A stretch of DNA of 64,000 nt from an uncultured Carboxylicivirga sp. (GTDB taxonomy: Bacteria; Bacteroidota; Bacteroidia; Bacteroidales; Marinilabiliaceae). This document shows, in pieces, positions 56,826 to 64,000 of this stretch (positions are counted from its first letter, which is position 1; each line of letters opens with the position of its first letter). Made by a program: the position numbers and the translations under genes. Under the pieces are notes generated by a model, which was given only the letters and a program-made list of their open reading frames with translations, was not told the DNA's origin and ran no database searches. The DNA is taken from contig NZ_OY764327.1 in assembly GCF_963668385.1 (NCBI RefSeq), forward strand, positions 5,056,501 through 5,120,500, in the 5' to 3' direction.

Positions 56826-58406
56826 TTATAATGGCAAGTTAATTTTTATATTTACTCCTTTACCTGGTTCTGTATGATAATCGAAATTACCACCAATATT
56901 ATTAATGCGCGTAACCAGATTATTTAATCCAAAACCTTTATGTTTCTGTTTCTCCAGATCAAATCCAACTCCATTATCATTAAAAACAACCATGAGTTTT
57001 GAATTTTCTTCAAAAATTCGGATAACAATTGCTTTGGCATTAGCATATTTAATAGAGTTATTTATCAATTCAACAAGTGAACGGTAAATAGTGGATTGTA
57101 TAACTTCGTTCAACTTTGATTGAATATTAATATCAATGGTAAAATCTATGGCAGAAACAGGCCTTAGTTTTTCAACAAAATTAAGTACAGCATCTTTTAA
57201 ACCATAATTGCGCAACACATGAGGGCTCAGATTATTTGAGATCCCTTTTATTTCGTTTATAGATTCATCTAGGATTTGTTGCAATCGATCGTTATAATTA
57301 GCAGCAGTTTGTCCATCTTTTACTTTAGTTAAACTGTGAGCGTAGATTTTGGCAGTTGAAATCAAAGGGCCTAATCCATCATGCAATTCTTTAGCTATCC
57401 TTCCTCTTTCCTTCTCTTCGGTTTGAACTATTGCATTTACAATTTCTTTCATCCGTTCCTTTTTATCTGTTTGATCAACAAACATTAAAAGTATTTTATC
57501 ATTTGAAAGACTATAATGGATTTCAGAAACTCTCTTTGTTCCATCTTTACATTGATACGCATACTCTTTTATGGGGGGATTTACTTTTGTTTTAAAAGCC
57601 AAATCAATACCTACCTTCCACTCAGTAATAATATTTTTAAACTCTTCTTCATCCGGTATCGCCATTTTAAGTATTGAGGAAACATCTTCGCCATCGCTAT
57701 AAGTATAGCCCATGGTTTCAATTAAGGTATTATTTAAGAAAAGAATTTCATAATTCTTATTAATAATACCAACAGGCAATGGTAAATCGTTTAAACTGTT
57801 ATACAACATATCTTCACTCGCCTGTAGTTTTAATACTTCATTTTTATATGCACCCACCATATCGTATACCACAATACTAATTGATATAGCAAGAATAAAA
57901 AGAACCAAACCGTCGGTAACCCATGTTGTTGTTAAACTAGCTATTGCATTCGTATCAATACTATAAGGAATGATATTAAATACATATAATACACCAAAAG
58001 TCATATAAACTAATGAGGCAATCAAACCAAAGAGTATAGTGCGTTTATATGATAAATATAAAATAGAAAATACCGGAACCCATACCAAGGCATATTTACT
58101 TAAAGCAAAAAAACCGTAATGATACATTCCAAAGCCGGCTAATAGTATCAGAACAATCAAAAACATGTGAATACGCAGCTGTATATCCCATTTCGAATAA
58201 AACAAAAAGGACAGACTAATAACAAATAATAAGCCTGTTAAGCCCACTGTGCTTAATTCCTGCGATATTAAATATGAACGAATAACAGCAATAATAATAA
58301 CTGGTACAACTAAGATAGTCAGAACTAAAAATACCTTTTTAATTATTTTATCATTTAGTTCATTCTGATCCAATGAAGAGTCCTGTATTCTATTATCTAA
58401 TTTCAA
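56826..58406 (-). CDS. Sensor histidine kinase with PAS domain (HisKA_3 type)
   Basis: A 526-residue membrane kinase. About six transmembrane helices occupy residues 23-190, a PAS domain about 200-315, a HisKA_3 dimerisation domain with phospho-His342 (RIAKELHDGLGPLIS) follows, and an HATPase ends the protein (VELINNSIKYANAKAI, FNDNGVGFDLEKQ, GFGLNNLVTRI). This class pairs with NarL-type regulators. Translation appears to start at TTG 58406, since no ATG lies near. The integral-membrane sensor lacks a large periplasmic domain, so it probably detects a signal within the membrane or the cytoplasm. Confidence 0.92.
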   Translation of the reverse strand: MKLDNRIQDSSLDQNELNDKIIKKVFLVLTILVVPVIIIAVIRSYLISQELSTVGLTGLLFVISLSFLFYSKWDIQLRIHMFLIVLILLAGFGMYHYGFFALSKYALVWVPVFSILYLSYKRTILFGLIASLVYMTFGVLYVFNIIPYSIDTNAIASLTTTWVTDGLVLFILAISISIVVYDMVGAYKNEVLKLQASEDMLYNSLNDLPLPVGIINKNYEILFLNNTLIETMGYTYSDGEDVSSILKMAIPDEEEFKNIITEWKVGIDLAFKTKVNPPIKEYAYQCKDGTKRVSEIHYSLSNDKILLMFVDQTDKKERMKEIVNAIVQTEEKERGRIAKELHDGLGPLISTAKIYAHSLTKVKDGQTAANYNDRLQQILDESINEIKGISNNLSPHVLRNYGLKDAVLNFVEKLRPVSAIDFTIDINIQSKLNEVIQSTIYRSLVELINNSIKYANAKAIVIRIFEENSKLMVVFNDNGVGFDLEKQKHKGFGLNNLVTRINNIGGNFDYHTEPGKGVNIKINLPL

Positions 58407-58521
58407 TAGTATCTGTTTATTTTACTTAAATTTAAAAATAAATAAGCATAATATAACACTATAAATATCAAATAATTCTTGTTTTATACTCACAAAGTCA
58501 AGGTTGCAACAAAAAACACTA

Positions 58522-59007
58522 CTATAATTGATGTTTATCTTTCAAATAATCAATACATCGAGCAATTCTATTGGCTTTTGTTTCTTCTTTTTTAGCTTCG
58601 GTAATCCATTCAATAAACTCTTTTCGACGTCCCTCGGGCTCCTTTTCAAATAGAGCTTTTAGACGCGAATCTTCGAAGTCGAAACATTCGGCTAATTCTT
58701 GTGGAATCTCTAATACCGAATTATCATAAAAAAGTTTGATATGAACACTATCACCAGCTTCTTTCTTAATAGCTTTCCGAATAGAAGTTTTAACAGGTAG
58801 AAAAAGTTTACCATTACCCTTGGGCATTAAACGAGCATGTTCTAACTCATAATCATCGATAAAACCACATACTTTAATCCAGTTAAACCAAGCATGCTTA
58901 TCAGGTTTAACTTCTGGTATTTCAGCATACGTCCAGCCTCCTTTACCTTCGATCTTTTGCAACTGATATGTTTTATCAACCAGAGGTTTGTTTTCTTCAG
59001 CGTTCAT
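58522..59007 (-). CDS. DUF1905/YdeI-like small protein
   Basis: A 161-residue soluble protein. Residues 1-95 have the DUF1905-type beta barrel (WTYAEIPEVKPDKHAWFNWI, GNGKLFLPVKTSIRKAIKKE, HIKLFYDNS). The C-terminal 60 residues are a helical YdeI/OmdA tail (EGRRKEFIEWITEAKKEETK, NRIARCIDYLKDK). The two often occur together and have been linked to protection from bacteriocins or envelope stress, but the mechanism is unknown. It begins 23 bp before the DUF294 gene ends and is probably a separate unit. Confidence 0.75.
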   Translation of the reverse strand: MNAEENKPLVDKTYQLQKIEGKGGWTYAEIPEVKPDKHAWFNWIKVCGFIDDYELEHARLMPKGNGKLFLPVKTSIRKAIKKEAGDSVHIKLFYDNSVLEIPQELAECFDFEDSRLKALFEKEPEGRRKEFIEWITEAKKEETKANRIARCIDYLKDKHQL

Positions 59008-59030
59008 GATTAAAAAGTTTACATAAACAC

Positions 59031-60929
59031 TTAACGATTAATGTTAAAACGTGCCTTAATTACCCATTGCATATCTTTCATAAACTTAAATATTTCGCGC
59101 AACGTTGCTTGTTCAACTGCTGTTAATCGTTTTAATTCTAAAAAGTTAGTAGCTTCAGTAAAATCGCGCAAGATTTGAGTTGCCTGATTTTTTAAACGCA
59201 ATCCCATTAAATAATAATATGCATTTAAAAGCTCTTTATACTGTGCCTCATCGAAATGCCCTGCTTTGTGCAATAATTTAAGCCTTACACCTGTATTATT
59301 ATCCTGAATTTTATATTGCAAAGCATACAGTCGAGCCATGTCAACAATAATACTCATTGCGTGCTTAATATTAAACACCTTCTTATCATCTTTTACAAAG
59401 GTTTTGATCCCTTTAAAAATAGTGAGAGGAATTTCGTATTGTAGCGTATTACTTACCAAGTTAAACGAAAACTTGGGAGGTGCTTTATCAATACAATTCA
59501 ACATATGATCGTGAAGCTCGTCGAATAAAGATTGATCGCCATAAACATACCTACAATCGAAGAAAGTAGAAAACTTAACAACCTGATCAGGAGCAGGCTC
59601 AGCTATCCAGCTATCATAATTTCGTTTCCAGTGCGAAAGCGAATGACACCATTTAGGATTCTTAGCCATGAATCCACCTGTACAAAACTTAAATCCAATA
59701 TCATCAAGCCGAGTAGAAATTCGATCTGCAAATTCAAGAAAATAAGTTCTTACTCTTTCGCGCTGAAGGTTTGCTTTATCTTCATAAATAATAGCATTAT
59801 CCTGATCGGTAGCAAGGGTTTGCTCATTTCTACCTTCGCTTCCCAACACCATAAAACAGAATTTAGCCGGTGCCGGTGGCATTTCTTTAATCACTCCATT
59901 GATTACTCGCATCAATATCTCGTCGGCAATTGTACTGATAATACGATTGACAATTTCTGCATTGACGCCACGTCCAAGCATCGATTCGATAAACTCAGGC
60001 ACTTTTGCCCATTTTTCTTTTAATTCGAAAAGAGTATTGGACAGCTTAACCGACTGTATAAACACCAATGGCGATTGTGCATGCTCGGTTAATAAACGAT
60101 AGCGACTTAAATACCCAAGGTTTTTATCACCATCTTTAACCAGCAAATATTCTTTTTGCGAAGGATATAAGGCTAATAAAGCTTCGTAAACCAAAGCCTC
60201 TTTACTAATGGTGACCACCTCTTTTTCGGCCACTTCCATTACTTCGGTATAAATGCTTTTTTCGTTAGCTACCGCATCTTTTATAATGGTATCTTTAGAT
60301 ACATAAGCAACCAATTTACCATCCTGCTCGATATAAACGCAATTTACCACATTATCACGCATCAGGGCAGCAACTGTATGCAAAGGAGTTTTTGGCTCGC
60401 ATGTTACCAAAAGTCGAGGTGTGATGCTATCAATTTTACGAGTAAAGATTAAATCTGCATCAATAAAATTCTCTTCAAACATTGTATTTTGCTTCACAAA
60501 ATGCGCATAGGCATCGTTAAGCATTTTATTACCAAACTGGTTTGAAAAAAAATCGAAGAATTCGTGATAACTTCTACAAAGCGCTTTAAATTCTTCTTTA
60601 TCTAAGGTTAAAACCTCAGTATCTTCCAATGCTATTACTGTACGAATGGAGTGTTGCTTATTTAGAAGTACAGAGCTTCCTCCATATATATCTTTACTAT
60701 TGTACAATTCTTCGAGGCGCAATACTTTCTCACTATCATAGAAATGAGCCTTATATGCACCTTTTACAATAATATCAACTGTACTTACCGGACTTTTATC
60801 CTGAATATAAATGGTTTCGTCCTTTTTAAAAGTCTTTACCTTCATCATTTCAGAAACTTCCGAAAGAATTGATTCAGGCAAAATGTGAAAAGGAGAAATA
60901 TGCTGTAAAAATTCTATTTTATCTTTCAT
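59031..60929 (-). CDS. Cyclic nucleotide-binding, CBS and DUF294 nucleotidyltransferase-like protein
   Basis: A 632-residue cytoplasmic protein from the ATG at 60929; an earlier ATG at 60965 would add 12 residues. A cNMP-binding domain (about 5-130) is followed by two CBS domains (about 165-285; SIYTEVMEVAEKEVV), a DUF294 nucleotidyltransferase-like core with GSEGRNEQTLATDQDNAIIY (GS-x-R and D-x-D), and a DUF294_C helical domain. The organisation is standard for the family, which is thought to be regulatory through nucleotide binding. It lies directly after the exonuclease gene, a pairing seen in other bacteria. Confidence 0.85.
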   Translation of the reverse strand: MKDKIEFLQHISPFHILPESILSEVSEMMKVKTFKKDETIYIQDKSPVSTVDIIVKGAYKAHFYDSEKVLRLEELYNSKDIYGGSSVLLNKQHSIRTVIALEDTEVLTLDKEEFKALCRSYHEFFDFFSNQFGNKMLNDAYAHFVKQNTMFEENFIDADLIFTRKIDSITPRLLVTCEPKTPLHTVAALMRDNVVNCVYIEQDGKLVAYVSKDTIIKDAVANEKSIYTEVMEVAEKEVVTISKEALVYEALLALYPSQKEYLLVKDGDKNLGYLSRYRLLTEHAQSPLVFIQSVKLSNTLFELKEKWAKVPEFIESMLGRGVNAEIVNRIISTIADEILMRVINGVIKEMPPAPAKFCFMVLGSEGRNEQTLATDQDNAIIYEDKANLQRERVRTYFLEFADRISTRLDDIGFKFCTGGFMAKNPKWCHSLSHWKRNYDSWIAEPAPDQVVKFSTFFDCRYVYGDQSLFDELHDHMLNCIDKAPPKFSFNLVSNTLQYEIPLTIFKGIKTFVKDDKKVFNIKHAMSIIVDMARLYALQYKIQDNNTGVRLKLLHKAGHFDEAQYKELLNAYYYLMGLRLKNQATQILRDFTEATNFLELKRLTAVEQATLREIFKFMKDMQWVIKARFNINR

Positions 60930-60994
60930 AACCAAGCGCCTATTAAAAAAACAATAAGCATCCATTAAGAATATACATTTTTAATACAATACTT

Positions 60995-61648
60995 TTAAGG
61001 CAATAACTGCAGTAACAAACCTTTTAATTTACTACTTCGTTTAAAATGCCTTTGCTGTCGCTGTATTATTTTATCGTTGATCTGACCTAATTTAACTAAC
61101 TCGAAAAAGCACTTTTGAGTTGCCAAAGCATCTATCTTGGCATTATGTGCATCTTTTAATTCTTTATTAAATAAAGAAGAATAAAGTTGATTTAACCTCA
61201 ATAGTGGCGTATCGATGTGAGAATATGGTTTGCGGGTATTAAGCATTGTACAAAACTTAGGTAACGAATCAATATCAATGCTTGAGCCAATCCGATTTAA
61301 TGCAACCTCAATCATTTTCAAATCAAACTTCAAAAAATGCCCAACCAACATAGGTTGATACACTTTAATGTCAGATGCTAAATGCTGAAGGGCTTCGCCA
61401 CGAGGAATACCTTTTTCAGAAAGCATTTCGAGATTTAATCCATGAATCTGATAGGCAGTATTGCTAATTTCTATATCTCCCGGGTTAATATAAAAATCGC
61501 GGGTAACTACAATTTCACCACTTTTTTTACATACTGTCCATGATACCTGCAAAACATAGGGCCATTTATTGACCTCGTTTGTAGGCGAATTCCAATGCCC
61601 GGGTTTATCTGAAGTTTCTGTATCGATAAACAGAATGTATTCTTTCAT
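60995..61648 (-). CDS. DnaQ-like 3'-5' exonuclease
   Basis: A 217-residue DEDDh exonuclease. Motif I is LFIDTETSDKP, motif II is HFLKFDLKMIEVAL and motif III is AHNAKIDALATQ (His and Asp). It lacks any polymerase or helicase domain. The 3'-5' exonuclease acts on DNA or RNA ends. It is the first gene of a unit with the DUF294 protein, and the pair recurs in other genomes. A palindrome just upstream may regulate it. Confidence 0.85.
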   Translation of the reverse strand: MKEYILFIDTETSDKPGHWNSPTNEVNKWPYVLQVSWTVCKKSGEIVVTRDFYINPGDIEISNTAYQIHGLNLEMLSEKGIPRGEALQHLASDIKVYQPMLVGHFLKFDLKMIEVALNRIGSSIDIDSLPKFCTMLNTRKPYSHIDTPLLRLNQLYSSLFNKELKDAHNAKIDALATQKCFFELVKLGQINDKIIQRQQRHFKRSSKLKGLLLQLLP

Positions 61649-61656
61649 ATTTTGAA

Positions 61657-61671
61657 TTTAGCCGGGCTAAA
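61657..61671. promoter_or_regulatory. Perfect palindrome before the exonuclease start
   Basis: TTTAGCCGGGCTAAA is a 15-bp perfect dyad centred 16 bp before the start codon. It overlaps a -7-like element (TACCTTTA, 61668-61675) that has TTTA 19 bases upstream. It could be an operator at the transcription start or an RNA hairpin at the ribosome entry site. Confidence 0.4.
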
Positions 61672-61736
61672 GGTAGTAATGATCAGTTAAAACATAAAAT
61701 TTAACTTCTAAAATCATAGGTACCTTATCGCTAATA

Positions 61737-61772
61737 TATAAAAACAGGATTCAATAAAACTACTGAACCCTG
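61737..61772 (-). terminator. Rho-independent terminator after the type A T9SS protein gene
   Basis: CAGGATTCA (61745-61753) pairs with TGAACCCTG (61764-61772) through one G-U pair, followed on the minus strand by TTTTTATAT. It is about 40 bp past the stop codon. Confidence 0.75.
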
Positions 61773-61812
61773 ATATTATATACTTTCGCACTTCCCAGTC
61801 TTATGCCTGCCA

Positions 61813-63135
61813 TTAATTAATGATAATTTTCCCAGATTGTTGTTGATGATTATTAATGATAACTGAATAAAAGTAGATTCCTGGCCTTAAGAAACTCACA
61901 TCTAAAGTTTCAATAGTAGTATTAATTTGTTTTTCAAACACTTTACTTCCAATAACATTGTATAATTCAACACAAAACTGTTGTTTTATTTCTAGGCATT
62001 CAACTGTAATATAACCAGTTGCAGGATTAGGATAAACTTTAATAGTATTAAACTGCTCCTTAATAATCCCTGTTGATTTACCTATGGTAGAATAAAAATA
62101 GTCCTCACGCCGATATTGTACCATATCAGTACTTTCTTCTTCTTTTTTATACAGATTATTGTGTATTATTTTATGATGATAAAATAACGCTTCTGGATTT
62201 CTGAAATAATAAGGGAAAAGAACTTCATCAGAAGACATTTCATAATCATATTCAAATTGCGATTGCATAACGTCAAAATTTGGTTGCTCTTCGGAATAAT
62301 CCCATACTACTGTTTTATTACCATTTATCTCACCTCTATCTCCCCTGGAATATGCTTCCATTTCATGGCGCTTCCATTCTTCGTCATACTTATGAAAAAC
62401 TGTTTTTGAAATCAATTGCGCATAACTATAGGTATATAAATACCATGTATATTCGTCCTCTTCCCAAACAGATAATTCCTGATTATAAACTGAATGATAA
62501 ATGTAATGCTGCTTACCTGTTGGAATATAAGTATAATCATTCTTCGATGATTTTATCCAATCTTCTGTTTGAAGGCTCCATTGTAACAAACTATCCTTTA
62601 AAAGTTTACCCTCATTATCGTAACTATATTTAACTTGCTCTGTTTCTACCCATTGATTAGAGCTATACTTCCACGAAAAACAATTGGTTTGTTTCAATTT
62701 ATTCTTTGTATCGTATCGGTAATCTTCTTTGATAAATTCCTTCCATTGTTTATCAATCCCCTTTACATAGGTCACAAAACCAGCCAAATTACCTTCCTGA
62801 TCATACTTCATTTCATCCTTCATTAACTGATTCCAATCAGTAACTGACGAATCCCAGGATGAATAGATCCATAAAACTTCTTCTAACTTATCATTATAAG
62901 TAAACTTCTGCTTACAAAAAGGCTGATCCCATTTCTGAGTGGATTCATTAAAATTAAATTCAATAATACTATCCAGCTTTTGATCATAACTCTTGGACAA
63001 AATTATATTACGCTTATTTTCGAACAAGCTTTGATGCTTTAATGCTATATCCTTTAGATCAATATCAGCAATCTGTGCTTCACTTTTGGTAATAAGTAAA
63101 GCCATCCATATTATTCCTAAGGTGTATCTTAACAT
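61813..63135 (-). CDS. T9SS type A secreted protein with YD-like repeats
   Basis: A 440-residue exported protein from ATG 63135 (an upstream GTG at 63171 would add 12 residues and spoil the signal peptide). Signal peptide MLRYTLGIIWMALLITKSEA is followed by a central region of about 250 residues with repeated aromatic motifs 30-40 residues apart, such as YNDKLEEVLWIY, YDQEGNLAGF, YDTKNKLKQTNCFSW, YDNEGKLLKDS and KYDEEWKRHEM. They recall YD/RHS-type repeats. The last 75 residues are a type A sorting domain (IKVYPNPATGYITVE, LYNVIGSKVFEK, LRPGIYFYSVIINN), which targets the protein to the T9SS. Function is unknown. Confidence 0.85.
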   Translation of the reverse strand: MLRYTLGIIWMALLITKSEAQIADIDLKDIALKHQSLFENKRNIILSKSYDQKLDSIIEFNFNESTQKWDQPFCKQKFTYNDKLEEVLWIYSSWDSSVTDWNQLMKDEMKYDQEGNLAGFVTYVKGIDKQWKEFIKEDYRYDTKNKLKQTNCFSWKYSSNQWVETEQVKYSYDNEGKLLKDSLLQWSLQTEDWIKSSKNDYTYIPTGKQHYIYHSVYNQELSVWEEDEYTWYLYTYSYAQLISKTVFHKYDEEWKRHEMEAYSRGDRGEINGNKTVVWDYSEEQPNFDVMQSQFEYDYEMSSDEVLFPYYFRNPEALFYHHKIIHNNLYKKEEESTDMVQYRREDYFYSTIGKSTGIIKEQFNTIKVYPNPATGYITVECLEIKQQFCVELYNVIGSKVFEKQINTTIETLDVSFLRPGIYFYSVIINNHQQQSGKIIIN

Positions 63136-63194
63136 GTTTGTCTTAATTTGAAAATTATTCAAAACAAACACATTCTTTATTTATAAAAGTTATC

Positions 63195-63806
63195 TCAGAA
63201 TAACTTCTTTGCAGCTAAACGTTTTTCTTTACTATATTGCTGTGGTGTCATATTTAAATAGCTGGCGATGTATTTATCCGGAGTATCTTCTATAATCCAT
63301 TGAGCACGCTCAACAATCTCATAAAACAGTTGATACCTTTTGGATGGATTGCGATATTGCAACATTAGGGTTCTATTTTCGCGATCAGCCAGAATAGTTT
63401 CATAAACTTTATACAACAAAAAGCTCAACTCCTGACTCGTTTCTGCCATCTCTTCCAAATCAGCTTTTTCGATATAAAACAACTCTACATCGGTAATAGC
63501 TTCGTGAATTTCAATGGAGGGCGATCCCTCCACATAACTTTTAATGCAATTAAACGCCAAACCTTTAGGGGTAATATTAATGGTTACAGGCTCATCATCT
63601 TCATAAATGTATTGATGAACAACTCCTTTTAATACTAGTTTTGACCGGGTTTCAATCTCACCTTCCTTTAGGATCGATTCTCCTTTTGTATATACTTTCT
63701 TTTTGAAAGCCTTACTCAATAATTGAAATAATTCTTCGGACACTGGCGAAGAAACTGTGAGAAAAGTATATAATTGCTGATAATCAGTTTGGGTAATGGT
63801 ATTCAT
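63195..63806 (-). CDS. Crp/Fnr family transcriptional regulator
   Basis: A 203-residue regulator. The N-terminal cyclic-nucleotide-binding-like domain (about 15-130) has KVYTKGESILKEGEIETRSK and the beta-roll ELFYIEKADLEEMAE. A linker helix leads to a C-terminal winged helix (about 150-200; DTPDKYIASYLNMTPQQYSK). No Fnr-type cysteine motif is present, so oxygen sensing is unlikely. Effector unknown. It precedes the T9SS type A protein and could be its regulator, though they may be separate units. Confidence 0.88.
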   Translation of the reverse strand: MNTITQTDYQQLYTFLTVSSPVSEELFQLLSKAFKKKVYTKGESILKEGEIETRSKLVLKGVVHQYIYEDDEPVTINITPKGLAFNCIKSYVEGSPSIEIHEAITDVELFYIEKADLEEMAETSQELSFLLYKVYETILADRENRTLMLQYRNPSKRYQLFYEIVERAQWIIEDTPDKYIASYLNMTPQQYSKEKRLAAKKLF

Positions 63807-63824
63807 TGATAAAACAGAACTAGC

Positions 63825-64000
63825 TTAGATTTTGATTTGATAAACACAAGTTGAATCACCTCTGCGCACCGAAGATTTTACCTCGGCATAAACAGGTTTG
63901 TTTGCCACAAAAGAAAACATTTTTTCAGCAAATCCTTCAGAACAATAACAAATAACCGAAGTCTTGTTGCTCATCAATGGTAATACCGGACATACACAGT
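63825..64000 (-). CDS. Partial gene, C-terminal 58 residues of a cysteine-rich small protein
   Basis: An open frame enters from the right edge and stops at TAA 63825-63827. The 58 visible residues include CVCPVLPLMSNKTSVICYCS, FAEKMFSFVANKPVYAEV and RRGDSTCVYQIKI. The pattern (CYCSEGF, then a final GDSTCVYQI) fits the C-terminal end of the V4R/DUF6144-like or L-2-amino-thiazoline-4-carboxylic acid hydrolase-like families. Identity is uncertain because the start is not visible. Confidence 0.55.
   Translation of the reverse strand, partial: CVCPVLPLMSNKTSVICYCSEGFAEKMFSFVANKPVYAEVKSSVRRGDSTCVYQIKI

Noticed and set aside
59532-60023. 163-codon open frame on the plus strand
   Set aside because: Antisense to the DUF294 protein gene, composition does not look like a real protein, no promoter.

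Overview
This window looks like chromosome from an AT-rich member of the Bacteroidota, most likely a marine Bacteroidales/Marinilabiliales-type organism. That is an inference from four signs. There are many type IX secretion (T9SS) signs: three PorP/SprF proteins, three type B C-terminal sorting domains, one type A sorting domain and a PorT-like gene next to menG/ubiE. There is a lipoprotein-type TamA homologue (TamL). Several promoters fit the Bacteroidota TTTG-N19-TAnnTTTG pattern. An rpsU-xer pair is present at the left edge. I see no rRNA, tRNA, CRISPR array, insertion sequence or replication origin.

Layout. Positions 1-3700 hold a Xer-type recombinase (its end is off the window), ribosomal protein S21, a membrane-anchored helix-hairpin-helix protein and a sodium symporter. 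Positions 3700-6250 carry two different class II fructose-bisphosphate aldolases in divergent orientation. One of them has a long leader with a terminator-like hairpin. Positions 6257-16750 are mainly housekeeping: TamL, an rRNA methyltransferase, an FAD oxidoreductase, PorT and MenG, a TlpA-like thioredoxin, a small-type PurL and an SDR dehydrogenase. Positions 16800-25600 hold an envelope lipoprotein/barrel pair, a nitroreductase, a hydrolase, DapA, an ACT-like protein, and a BlaI/BlaR1-like pair whose sensor carries a TonB domain and whose promoter carries tandem operators. Positions 25700-27500 hold a 42-residue lipoprotein, gapA and an array of ten degenerate 21-bp repeats.

The accessory centre is 27516-43403. 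Three [type B T9SS surface protein + PorP/SprF] gene pairs stand in a row on the minus strand. The two larger surface proteins (1536 and 2313 residues) are tandem paralogues. They are colinear except that a module of about 395 residues (five Ig/PKD-like domains) occurs once in the smaller and three times in tandem in the larger.

Positions 43600-46800 form a three-gene operon (ABC permease, glucosaminidase, deacetylase) probably acting on cell wall or polysaccharide. Then come aconitase, a drug/metabolite exporter, an ECF sigma factor with a membrane partner, a DbpA-like helicase, a QueG-like ferredoxin-type protein and an L,D-transpeptidase. Positions 54541-58406 are a signalling cluster of histidine kinase, LuxR-type regulator, degenerate receiver and chemoreceptor. 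The right end has a YdeI-like protein, a DUF294/CBS protein with its exonuclease partner, a type A T9SS protein with tyrosine/tryptophan-rich repeats, a Crp-like regulator and a partial gene.

All readings come from inspection by eye; no database search was run.
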